A DNA stretch of 45,607 nt from Candidatus Omnitrophota bacterium (GTDB lineage: Bacteria > Omnitrophota > Omnitrophia > Omnitrophales > JACQLI01): NCBI GenBank assembly GCA_016179745.1, contig JACPCP010000015.1, positions 1 to 45,607 on the forward strand, given 5' to 3'. Numbering within the stretch: the first letter of the stretch is position 1; each line of letters opens with the position of its first letter. Below, piece after piece: positions 25,519 through 35,900 of the stretch. The notes beneath the pieces are model-generated. The model did no database searches, was not told the origin of the DNA, and saw only the letters and a program-made list of their open reading frames with translations. The position numbers were made by a program, and so were the translations under genes.

Positions 25519-28500
25519 ATGAAACGAAACCGACGTTCGATCTCAATCCTGACGGTTTGTTTTTTTCTCTTCAATCTTTTTCTGCCTGTTCCCGGGGCTC
25601 TTATGGCGGGCCCTGCCTCGTCCGAGATTTTGCCGGGTCTTCTCAACGGAATGGACCCTTCAACGGCCAAAGTGGAGGAAGTCTCCCTGGCCCCTCCACG
25701 GGCCGGGAAGGCCCCCGTTTTCTTCTATGTTCAGGATGCTCACGCCCATCCCGATGCGCAGCAGTCGATCCGGGGGCTCCTCCATTATTTCAATGAGAAG
25801 TTCTCCGGCCGGCGCTGGGTGGTGGCGCTCGAGGGCGCCCGGGGCCCGCTTCATCCGGAGTATCTTGAATTTTTTAAAGACTATCCCGGGGCGGACAGGA
25901 AAATCCGGGAGGACCTTCTTCAAAAAGGAGAGCTGACCGGTGCCGAGCTTTTTGCGTGGGACCTTTACGAGAACGGCCGGCCCAGGGTCGTGATGGAAGG
26001 GGTGGAAGACCCCGGAACTTACCGGGCCCACCGGGAAGCCTACCTGGCTTTAACACAACAGATTCCCGAAGCTGAGCAGATCCTTCAGAAACTTTTTGGA
26101 GAGTCGGACCAGCTGGCCTCCACGGTTTTCAATCCCGAACTCAGGAAATTTGTCAAGGAGAGGACTCAAAGGGGAAGCGGCCGCTATTTGGGCCGAATCC
26201 GTCCTTTCGGCTCTTTCTCCACGGCGCTTTCCCAATGGGATGTCTATATCAGGTATTTGACTCGAAGGGCGAAGGAGGCTCTGGCCATTGATGTCGGGAA
26301 CCCCTATGAACAAATCCGTTTTCCGAATCTTCATCGGATCGCCAAGCTAAGTCAGTCGCAGAAGGAACGGCCTTCGGCGGCCCGGCTCCGTTTGAAGACG
26401 CTGGAGGAGGAAATCCGGTTTCCGGGATTGCAAAAGGAAATCGAAGCGCTTGAACGGGCCCTGGAGGCGAAGCTGGTCCATCGCAAAGAGGAAAAGGAGC
26501 TTCTTTCGATCCTCCGGGATTTGGAATTACTGCAGGGCCTTCTTTATTTGGAGTTGAAACCGGCCGAGTGGGCAAAAATCCGGGCCCGGCGGAGCGAATT
26601 CCGCCCGGCTGATTTGGCGGAGCGGCTCAAAAGACTGGGCGCCGCCGGCGAAGGGGCCGTTACGGGCAAACGCCCGCCAAAAAGCGTAGCGGGCCCGTCG
26701 GTCTTTGAGGCGGCCCTCCGATTTTATGAATCGGCCGGGCGGCGGGAACCGGTTTTGATTGAGAATGCGTTGGATCTGGCACGAAGCCATAACGCCGAAA
26801 TTCTCGTGATGATCACGGGCGGATTTCACGCCGAAGGGCTCAAGGAATCTCTCAAATCTCAAGGGGTTTCCTATGCCTCCCTCCAGCCCGCCCTCCGAAA
26901 GGCTGTTCCGCCCGGGCAGTATCACCGGGTGATGCAGGGAAAGAACGCAGACCTTTTTCAAAATGCGGGGATCCGGGCCGTTTCCAAGCAAGTCTCACTT
27001 CTGATGAAGGAAATGATCGAGGTGGGGCTTCCTGAAATTGCCAGGGACCGGAAGCTGTCGGATGATGAGCTCGGGGCCCTTCTCAAGCAGGCCGTGAACG
27101 ATCACCCGCTTCTCGGAAAAGAAATTTCTGAGGCAGGCCCGTCCGGCGGAGAGCACTCCTCCCGTCTTTCATGGCAAATCCCGGCTTTCATTTCAGGCCC
27201 TTCCCAGAGCGCCCTTCTTGAAAAAATGCTGACTCAGGATTCGCCGAATTACGCCCGCCTGGCTGATAGCGCCGGGTCCCCGGTCAACGGCAGGGCCCGG
27301 CTTGCAGTCGAAATCCGGAGCGGCCGCCCGCAAGTCTCGCTCCTGCGACCCGCTCTCCGTTCTGAGCTTAGAAATACGGGCTACCGCCCCCAGGGCCCGC
27401 CTCTGACCACCGAAGAAAGATGGAATCACTTCAACTTAAAGGCAGAGCTTCCGTTTCTTGTTAAATTCGCAGAGAAATTAAAGGAATTAAAGGCCAAGGC
27501 GGGCGTTCATGACCCCATTGCAGCGCTGGAAGAGGAAGCTTTTGAAAGGAAAGGGATCGATATCCAGCCGCCCGGAAAGGGGGATCTTGAGGTTCCCTTC
27601 GATGCTTGGCAATCAATGAAGCTTTCCTTGGGAGCGATTGCTCCCGAATTGGAGCCTGAAAAGCATGAGGCCAGGAAAGCCACTTTGGAAGGCATTGAGG
27701 CCAAGATGGCGTTGATTGACCCCATTGCATTAGAGTTGGACAAAGACGCCGGGAGAAAACTCCTCCGGGAGAAAAAACAAAGAATCATTATTCTGGCCGG
27801 GGGGATGTCGGTGCGGGGGGCGATCTGGGCCGATCAGCCCGTTTACATCCCGGGCTGGGGGATCATTCCTCTTCTGGCCCTTAAGATTTTGACCGCCTAT
27901 CATCGTGCGGACCAACTCGGTCTTCCGAGGCCCCTCATTGCCATTGCAGAAAGCGATTTTACGGCGCCGAAAGTTGAGCAGGCCCTTGAGTGGATGGTCC
28001 AAAAGGGATACCTGACTCTCGATGAAAAGGACACACAGATTGACCGTTTTCTGGTGAGCATCGTTCCCCGTCTGGACCGGGACGGCTCTTATTTCCGCCC
28101 CGGAGATTCCCAGGACGAAATCCAAACCTTTGCGAATGCCTCGCATGGAGACGGCTACCGCTACTATGTGTTAAGCGGACTTTGGGGGGACGACCAGGAG
28201 AAGGGGGTCCAGGTCGTGAGCTTTTTAAACATGAATGTCCCAACCGCCACTTTTGACGAAAGGATCCCGGGCCGTCTTTTCCGGTTGTCCCAGCCTGATG
28301 AAGACGGAACCCCCGGAAAGGCTGCGATGCTGCTCGAATTTACGGACAACCGGGGGGAACAGGGAGGTTTTTTGGCGAACGTTATTTATCGATTAAAAGG
28401 CAGACTCCGTTTTCTTCAATCGATCGAGGGCTGGCTCCTGGATGACCGGAATCTTGGCGAGATCAAGCGGAGCCAGGAGGATTTCCCTGTCTTTAACACC

Positions 28501-29736
28501 AATTCTGCGCATTTCCTGCACGCATTCATCGGAGAGATGTATGGGTTGGCAAATCTGAAGTTTATTCCCACAAGGCAGGCCTTGGAGGCTGATTCAAAAC
28601 AGCGGGAAAGGCTGCGTGATCAGGTCAACTCCAGGATCTCCCTGTTCGGGGACGAAGCACCGGGAGAAAAAATTGCAACTTATCCGGAGGAAAAATCAAT
28701 CGATGGAGAGCCCGTGGTCCAGTTGGCCCGGCTTTTGAGCGATCCCTTTAGAATCGCTGCCCGCCGGGGGGGGGCGATCGCTTACTATGTGCCACGGGAG
28801 ACATGGAAGGCCGTTCCCAGCCGGTATGACGAAGCCAAGAAAATTCAGGATATTGCCTTGAATGGGAAGGCATTCCAAGCGGCCCTCCTTCCGCAGCTGC
28901 CCCCGCCCCATTCTGACGAGCGGCCCCTCCCGGAGGCTGACGAATTGTATGACGATGTAAAAACTATTTTTAGAAAGCATCTCGAAATTTTCGACAAACA
29001 GCAAATCCCGCGCCTTAAAGCCGTCACCGAAACAATTAGCCTGCTAAAGGAGGCCGAAGAAGATCAGTGGAATGCGACTACAGAATTGGCAACAAAGCCT
29101 ATGCTGCAAGAAAGCATTGGGCTGGATGAGAAGAATATTGAATTTTATATGATGCGGAAGCAGGTAGCCGAAGAAGCGCTTTCAGCGCTTTTCGACTTAT
29201 ACCGTTATTTTTTGGCTGATTTCAAGGTGCAGGACCCAGGCAACATTCAGGCCTGGAAAGAGAAATGGGAAGGGTATGACAGTAAGGGAAGCTACGCCGA
29301 GAAGACAGCATGGGCAAAGTTTAGTATGCAGACCGACGAAACCGCCGGCGAAAAACGTTCCGAGGTGCGGGGAGAATCAAAGGTTCGGAAACAGCGCCCG
29401 ACAGCGGAACAGATAGAAATTTTAAAAAACATTTTGCATTTGAACCGGCCGGCGCTTGCCGGCCTTCCTGAAGAACTCCGGAAGGCCGTTCAAGAAGCGG
29501 CACGGACGGATTTTGAAAATGTTTACTCCGTGCCGTCTATTATTGAGGCTCTGAAAGAGTCGGGTCGTTCCGACGCTGAAGCGGGCAGGCTCGCAGTCTC
29601 TTTTGTCATGGACCAGTTGGGACGGCAGGAAAGACAGGCTGAGACCCGGCCTTTCAGTCCGGCGGAACAAGCGCCGCTCGGCCAGATGATCCTTTCCATA
29701 GAGGCTTACTATATAAAGGTAGCGGTGTCAGCTTGA
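25519..29736 (+). CDS. Secreted multi-domain protein: TraB/TIKI-like N-terminal module plus UDP-sugar-pyrophosphorylase-like domain
   Basis: This is a 1,405-aa protein 21 bases after the giant ORF, probably in the same operon. The start is chosen because residues 1-30 form a classical signal peptide (KRNRR n-region, hydrophobic core, ALMA cleavage box). A six-codon ORF at 25502 ends in a TGA overlapping this ATG, which may couple translation. Residues about 60-460 have VQDAHAHPDAQ, VVALEGA and ITGGFHAEGL, a spaced H...E...H pattern reminiscent of the TraB/TIKI/ChaN/EreA superfamily. RSELR at 27358 closes this first, 613-residue module. The middle module is a UDPGP-like nucleotidyltransferase. 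RSEVR at 29356 precedes a 121-residue tail ending AVSA. No exact function is known. A nucleotide-sugar enzyme behind a signal peptide is odd, because its substrates are cytosolic. Confidence 0.85.
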   Translation: MKRNRRSISILTVCFFLFNLFLPVPGALMAGPASSEILPGLLNGMDPSTAKVEEVSLAPPRAGKAPVFFYVQDAHAHPDAQQSIRGLLHYFNEKFSGRRWVVALEGARGPLHPEYLEFFKDYPGADRKIREDLLQKGELTGAELFAWDLYENGRPRVVMEGVEDPGTYRAHREAYLALTQQIPEAEQILQKLFGESDQLASTVFNPELRKFVKERTQRGSGRYLGRIRPFGSFSTALSQWDVYIRYLTRRAKEALAIDVGNPYEQIRFPNLHRIAKLSQSQKERPSAARLRLKTLEEEIRFPGLQKEIEALERALEAKLVHRKEEKELLSILRDLELLQGLLYLELKPAEWAKIRARRSEFRPADLAERLKRLGAAGEGAVTGKRPPKSVAGPSVFEAALRFYESAGRREPVLIENALDLARSHNAEILVMITGGFHAEGLKESLKSQGVSYASLQPALRKAVPPGQYHRVMQGKNADLFQNAGIRAVSKQVSLLMKEMIEVGLPEIARDRKLSDDELGALLKQAVNDHPLLGKEISEAGPSGGEHSSRLSWQIPAFISGPSQSALLEKMLTQDSPNYARLADSAGSPVNGRARLAVEIRSGRPQVSLLRPALRSELRNTGYRPQGPPLTTEERWNHFNLKAELPFLVKFAEKLKELKAKAGVHDPIAALEEEAFERKGIDIQPPGKGDLEVPFDAWQSMKLSLGAIAPELEPEKHEARKATLEGIEAKMALIDPIALELDKDAGRKLLREKKQRIIILAGGMSVRGAIWADQPVYIPGWGIIPLLALKILTAYHRADQLGLPRPLIAIAESDFTAPKVEQALEWMVQKGYLTLDEKDTQIDRFLVSIVPRLDRDGSYFRPGDSQDEIQTFANASHGDGYRYYVLSGLWGDDQEKGVQVVSFLNMNVPTATFDERIPGRLFRLSQPDEDGTPGKAAMLLEFTDNRGEQGGFLANVIYRLKGRLRFLQSIEGWLLDDRNLGEIKRSQEDFPVFNTNSAHFLHAFIGEMYGLANLKFIPTRQALEADSKQRERLRDQVNSRISLFGDEAPGEKIATYPEEKSIDGEPVVQLARLLSDPFRIAARRGGAIAYYVPRETWKAVPSRYDEAKKIQDIALNGKAFQAALLPQLPPPHSDERPLPEADELYDDVKTIFRKHLEIFDKQQIPRLKAVTETISLLKEAEEDQWNATTELATKPMLQESIGLDEKNIEFYMMRKQVAEEALSALFDLYRYFLADFKVQDPGNIQAWKEKWEGYDSKGSYAEKTAWAKFSMQTDETAGEKRSEVRGESKVRKQRPTAEQIEILKNILHLNRPALAGLPEELRKAVQEAARTDFENVYSVPSIIEALKESGRSDAEAGRLAVSFVMDQLGRQERQAETRPFSPAEQAPLGQMILSIEAYYIKVAVSA
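27480..28700 (+). other. UDPGP-family-like nucleotidyltransferase domain (middle of the 1,405-aa protein)
   Basis: IILAGGMSVRG (about 27787) matches the glycine-rich LAGGxGTR loop of UDP-sugar pyrophosphorylases. SHGDGYRYYVLSGL (about 28141) matches the P-x-G-H-G-D loop, VVSFLNMNVPTATFD (about 28213) matches the N-V-D-N metal strand with the Asp replaced, and FNTNSAHF (about 28492) matches the F-N-T-N motif. The usual Lys shortly after the glycine loop is not evident (the segment reads ADQPVYIPGWG). The fold is fairly convincing, but catalytic competence is doubtful. Confidence 0.55.
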
Positions 29737-29744
29737 TTACTTTC

Positions 29745-29798
29745 CCTTAGGCCCCTCTCAAGCCCGCTCATTTTTGTTCTCCTAAGGCTGTAATTTTT
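29745..29798 (+). terminator. Weak terminator-like inverted repeat downstream of the 1,405-aa ORF
   Basis: CCTTAGG at 29745-29751 pairs with CCTAAGG at 29781-29787, and a run of six T follows a few bases later. The loop of about 29 bases is long and the stem is short, so this is at best a weak intrinsic terminator. The position between a stop codon and the next promoter is appropriate. Confidence 0.25.
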
Positions 29799-29851
29799 TG
29801 TAACTTGTTACTTTGTATTAGGTTGTAGATGTATCCTTTTGTCACCCTAAA

Positions 29852-29880
29852 TTGAGAATTCGGGGTTTGCCGGCTATACT
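29852..29880 (+). promoter_or_regulatory. Sigma-70-type promoter for the 2,614-aa ORF
   Basis: TTGAGA (29852-29857) and TATACT (29875-29880) are separated by 17 bases, a near-consensus housekeeping promoter. The predicted transcript start near 29887 lies after the in-frame ATG at 29883, so that ATG cannot be used on this transcript. This supports the start at 29931. Confidence 0.6.
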
Positions 29881-29930
29881 TTATGAAGTCCGGACTTTGT
29901 AAGTCATTACCTATGAAAAGGAAAGAGAGT

Positions 29931-32900
29931 ATGCAAAACGCTCAGAGAAGACGTGTGTGCGCAGCTGTCACGGCGTGTGTTTTTTTCTGCACCCAACCGG
30001 TGTGGGCTGGAGCGGAACCCTTCCGCTCTTTACAGATTTCCGGCGAATTTGGCGAAGTCCGGGAGAGCCGGCAGGGAGAATCCGGCAAGGTCATCATTCA
30101 CATTCAGGATTCGCATTCCAATTTCGAGGCGCAGAAAAATATTGCCCGCATCATTCAGGAGTTGGCAAAGTCTGGGGTTTCCCTCGTGGGCCTGGAGGGG
30201 GCGTCGGAACCTCCCCGGATCGAGGAATTCCGGAATTACCCAAGCCCCCGGCCCAAGGAGGAAGTGGGCCTCGAATTGGTGAAGCGGGGCGATTTCACGG
30301 GCGGCGAACTCGGCGGGATCCTGAGCGTTCCCGAAGTCAGGCTTTTCGGAGTCGAGGACAAGCGTCTCTACCTCCGGAACTACCGGGCCTTTCAATCCGT
30401 GGCAGAGATCAGGAAAGAAATCCTCGATGCCTTGTCTGACCTTGAAAAAACGATCGGCAATTTCAAGGCTGTCCTTCTTTCTTCGGAATCGAGAAAGCTC
30501 GAACGGTTTCTCATGGATTACCGGAGAGGTGTGCGGAAGGCCTGGGATTATTTCAAACGGCTGGAGAAGGAAGCGGCGGCAGAGAAACTGCCGCTTGAGA
30601 GGTATCCTGCATTCTTTGAATACCTGAATTGGTTCCATGAGCAGGAAAAGATGAATGCCGCCAGGCCGGACCCGGCCCGCCTGAAGGCATCCCTCGAGAA
30701 GTTCGGGAAGATCGATTATGAAGGTCTCCTCCGGGAATCCCGTGAGATTGAGAAGGCCGTGCGTCTCGGCCTGTGTGAAAACGAGACCCAAAGAGAACTC
30801 ATCCGGCTTTCCTTCCGGCAGGAACTCTTGGCGGACCTTGTGTCGCTCGAGGCCGTCCGGGAGCAATACGGGGATTACAGAAAAAATGAATCCGGGTTTT
30901 CGGCCGGCTCGTTTTTAGGTTTCTTTGAACGGACCGCCTCCGACTACGGCATCCGCTACTCGGTCAGCCCGAAAATTCGGGAGTTGGACCGCCTTCTTCC
31001 CAAGGTCAAGGCCTTCTATGAAACCGCCCAGAAACGGGACGATGCCATGCTCCATCGTGCCGTCCGCCAATTGGAGAAGACGGGCGAGAAGGCGGCTGTG
31101 CTCGTGACGGGCGGATACCACACGCCGGGACTGGTTCAACGGATGAAGGACCAGGGCATTTCCTATTTTGTCGTGACGCCCAAAATGACCTCGTCCGCCT
31201 CCGACATCCCCTACGAGGATTTGATGACGGGAAAGATCCGGCCCGTGGAGTTTTTCCGCTCCCAATTACAGAGGGTGCTCCGGTCCGAACCCGGGCTCTT
31301 GGAAGAGACCGGTCTCCTCCACAGGATGGGCTTTCAAAGTCCCGACGAATATTGGAGGTATTTCACCGGGCAGGTCCTCTCCCGCTTTGCGGCCGTCGAT
31401 CTCCTGGATCGGCTCCAAAAGCAACTCGAGGATCGTGCAAGCCCAATTACGGATCAGGAGGTTCAACAGATTTTGCAGCAGACCCTCCAAAGGTTTTCTG
31501 AATATCTGGAGCAGCATCGTTATCAAGCCGAGATTCAAGGGTCTGCCACGACCGCTCACCTCCTGGCCCAAAAGGCCGGCCGCATCGACCGCCTCGTTCT
31601 CCGTGAAAGGAACCAGCTGATCTCCGTGATTCAAAGTGGCATTCAGAAGATTTCATTGGCAACTCCAGATACCTTGCCGGCCGTCCTTCTGGGGATCCGG
31701 TCTGACCTCGAACAGGCCCTCAGTTCTTATCTTGACAGCCTAACTCGGGCCAAGGCGGAGGCCTTTGGGCGTTCTGAGGTGCGTGGAAATTTCCTCAGGC
31801 ATGACCACGTTTCTAAACCCGGCCATACGGATGGGGTGCTTCAAGCCCTTAATGCGCAGAATCATGAGCTCTACGAATGGTTCGAAAGATTTATGGCCAG
31901 GAATGGATTTAAAGGGGTTTATATTGCTCCCGAGATTTCCAGGGATCTCTTCCAGTCAGCCGTAAAAAGCAGCTTCACTCATCCTCGGGTAATGACACGA
32001 AGCGTGGATGGTCAAACGTTCAATGTTGAGTATGCGCCGCCTCCCTACGAGATTCATAGCCACATTCTTCGACCCGAACATACGCAAGGGCTGCTGGACT
32101 CACTCGACGCCCGTGAGCTTCGAAGTCTTGAAGACCATCTCCGGGCCCGTCATTTTACAAGGGTCTACATCGATCCAGGAGTCAGCCTCGTCGTTTTAGA
32201 GGCCTGGATCAAAAGCGGTTTTACCGACCCTCAGATTCTCCCTCGGCGGGTGGATGGGACGACGGTCAATATCGAGCTTTCAAGCGTCCGGGCCCAGAAT
32301 ATCAATGAGGGGGTCCGAGAGCGATTAAAAGCCGCTCTCGAAAAGACCCGAGACCGGGGCTTCATTGGGGTGATGGAAGTCTCGATCGAAGTGCCCCTCT
32401 TTGACCTCCAGGGAAGGAAGATGAAACGGGTCGGCCCGGGCGGGGGAGGGCTTGGGCTTTTTATGGAAGAGCAGCCTTCGCTAGTTGCCGGGGAGGGGGT
32501 CTCGGTGGGCGTTGCAAGCCCTTTGTTCAGTGCCGATCTCGAAGCTTATATGCAGGCGAACCATGCCGGACTTCCGAAGGGGGCGTGGCTCGACCAGTTC
32601 CTGAAGGATTTTGGCGCTGAATTCTTGATGGACCTTGAACTCCCTGTGGGAGGCGGCACCGTTCCTTTCAAGGTCCTCGCTCTTGAACGGGAGGGCGTCA
32701 GCCATTTTCTCATCTATCATGAAGAAGGAGAATTTTTCCACACGTTGTATGACCGCCCCTACCCGAACACCTTTGGGGCTTATCTCGAGGCCTACTTTCT
32801 TCCATTGGCCGCCGTTGAAATTCCCCGGCAGCTCGGGATTCAGTTCGAGACCTACCACTTTCATGATTGGCAGACGGCATCGGGGCTCGTGATCCTGACA

Positions 32901-35900
32901 GAAAGATACCGGGATCAGACGTGGCCGCTCGGCCACCCTCCGGGCCCTACTCAAAATATCCACAGCCTGTATAAAGGGGACTTTCCAAATTTTATGAAGC
33001 CCGACGACCCGCTTAGGAAATACCTCATTCAACGCCGGGCCCTTTCTTTAGATGCCCCCGAGTCTATTGATATTTTCAGTTTAACCCACTTGGATGCCTA
33101 CAGAGGTTACCCCGTCGCCAGTCTTCGGGACCGAAAAAACAATGACGGCCTCGAATTTTTCGGTGCTCACAGTCTCTTAAAGAGCCTTATTCGTTCGCGT
33201 AAGGTTGTCTTTGTGAGCCAGGGGCATAGGAGGGAGGCCTTGACGGACCGGGGGCAGGGTTTCGACGGCATTTTGAGGACCCTGCCCGAGGGAGTTCTCG
33301 AGGCTGTCTACAATGGAATCCGGGCGGCCAAACACCGGCCCGAGAATCTGAAGGCGTTAAGACAAGACGGGTTTATCCCGGTCGATCCTTCCCGCACCCT
33401 TCCGATGATGACACCGGGGGAGCGTGCCGAATGGAAGCGGCTCAATAAAGCAGCATTACAGAGAAGGCTTGGGTTGGAACCAAATGAGAAACACATGGTC
33501 GTGGGGATCGTTACAAGAATCGTCAGTCAGAAAGGGCTTAATCTTTTAATGACGGTGATGCCCAGCGGGAAAACGCTGCTTGAAGAGCTTCTCGGCCTTG
33601 AAGACCCAAAGACGGGAGCAAAAATCCAGATTGCGGTTTTGGGGACCGCAGGAGATCAGCCCGGCAAGATACAGGCCCGGTTTCTAAGGGAATTTCTTAA
33701 ACAACATCCCGGGTATCAAGGAAGATTTGTCTTCGTTGAAAAATTCGATCCTTTACTTAAAGACCAGATGAGTGCAGGAAAGGACGTATTTTTCATGCCT
33801 TCCATTGATGAGTATGGCGGGCTTGCCAATTTGGAGTCTGCCCTCAAACTTGCGCTTGTGCTGGCCCCCAGCCGGGGTGGTTTGAATGACTTCAAGCAAG
33901 CCGGTGGCACCCCGCTTCCGCTCATTGACGGGTTTGAGATTAACGGAAGCCATGAGGCAGCCACGCCATCCGATCCAGACTATTCCGAATATCAGGCCCA
34001 GAGACAGAAATCCGGCGCTCAGACCCTGGCGATCCTCCTGGATTTGATGGTGCTTTACAACGATTACCTGGAGAAATCGAAATTGGGACCGGTTACTGAA
34101 CACCGCTATCTGGACTATCTGACCAGCGTTGCAAATTTCAATCCCGATTGGGGCGACCGGCCCAAGGAATATGTCCGAATTTACCGTGAAGCCCTCGCCG
34201 CCGTTCGTTCGGAAGTGCGCACGCAGAGAGCCGTCGAGGGGATTCCAGCAAAGCGGCCGGCAACCGCTGCCGAAGCGGTCCGAAAATGGAAGCAATATGT
34301 CCGGGAGGCGCCGGTTTCGAATTCGCCGCTTCTGACGAAGGCCCCGCTCAGCTTTTTTGTCACGACAACCCCGGAGAAGGGATGGCAGAATCCGGTTACG
34401 CACGACAGCGGATTTTATGCAAAGGTCCTGCCTCCCTTCACGCTTCGTGACGGCAGAAATATCGTTCCGATCGTCGGCGATTTCTACGAGGTGAAAACAA
34501 TTGAAGAGGTCGTGGACCCGGCTGCCAAAGAGCTTGTCGATGCGGCGGGCGGCCTCACCCGATCGGCTAGGATGTTCGAAGAAAGAGAAAAGGAATGGCG
34601 TAAACACTCCCCCGAGTCGAGACCGGCTGGTTCTCCGTCTTCCGGGCCCAGCGAGATTAAAGAGTATTTGAGAGGACTTGAAACGCTTGATGGCATGATG
34701 AACCAAATCAAGAACCTTCCAAGTCAGCAAGCGGCTCGTGGTCAAGCAGCGCCGATAAAAAAGATCGCCGCTTCAACCTTAAAATCCCTGCTCTATATCC
34801 TTAAGGAACATGATGATCCTGTGTTCAGAGAATTCTTGAAAGAGCGGCACATCAGTTTTGAGGAACTCATTTCCCTTCCCGATGGAGTGCTTGAGATTTT
34901 CGTCCCGGGACGAATTTTCTACCAAGGCGACCAGGTCCGCTGGAAAGACTACTGGGAGAAAAATAAGGGCCGTAACGAGGTCCAGGACGTCGGCCGAAAG
35001 AGGTGGGCCCACCATGAGAAGAGCCTTCTTTACAAGAAGTGGGAACTTGAAAATCGGGGCGGCTGGAAAGACAGCACTGAATGGCGTTTGTTTAAATTGG
35101 ATGAGATCGAGGATGAAAAATATGCGTTTGAAGCCGTGTCGATGTTCGAGGCCTATGAAACACTGGAAGATTACCTGGGGCCGGCCCTCCGTTTCGAGAG
35201 CGTGGAAAAAGTTACGATTCCGGGCCTCAAAGTGCGGGCGGTGATTCACCCGTTGGACGATCGTGAGATCAGAGAGCGGTTTGGACTTGAGCGCGTCTAC
35301 GACTCGTTAGGCAAGCCGCTGACCGTGGAGGCTCATACCTACAAGGATGTGGTCGGCCGGCTGGCGTTTCTTTACGGGCCGGGAGGCTTTGCCGAGGCAC
35401 AATCCGAAGAAGGCGTTCGACAGGCGATCGATACGCCGGAGGATTTTCTTTCTGCGTTATTGAAGGGAGACGCACTCTCTTTAGTTTCGGGCAGGCTCGA
35501 TATCAAATCGGCGGGAACCATCCAGCCCAAGATCCACCGGCTGAAGGCTTCCGGAATCAAACCCGGCAGAAAAGCTGAACGGGTTGTAAAGAAAATGCCG
35601 GAGGGTCTCGTCGTTGAGAAGTGGCCCGATCAACCTTGGGAGAGCTCGATTTCACTCGGAGTTAGGAGAGTCATTGGACAATCTGCCAAAATCGAGAGTG
35701 AACTTATCTTAGAGCACGACGGGAAGAGTGAGGTGATCTCATGGGAGGATTTCCTGAAACGGCCGGGTATGGTTTTTGACTCGGAATACCAGCCGGGGTT
35801 TCCCTCTCCCTCGGGCACGGAAGTGGCTCCCTTCTCGGAAGAGGCCGTTAAAGCCGAGAGGAACTTTCAGGCCCTGTCCGGAATGAGCCCTTATCACACC

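Noticed and set aside
26590-26604. RSEFR in the second large ORF as an eleventh delimiter
   Set aside because: It lies inside the TIKI-like module, not at a boundary, and Phe replaces the Val or Leu found in all others. It is probably chance.
29883-29885. ATG at 29883 as the start of the third large ORF
   Set aside because: It lies between the -10 hexamer and the predicted transcript start and has no ribosome-binding site. It would also put extra polar residues before the signal peptide.
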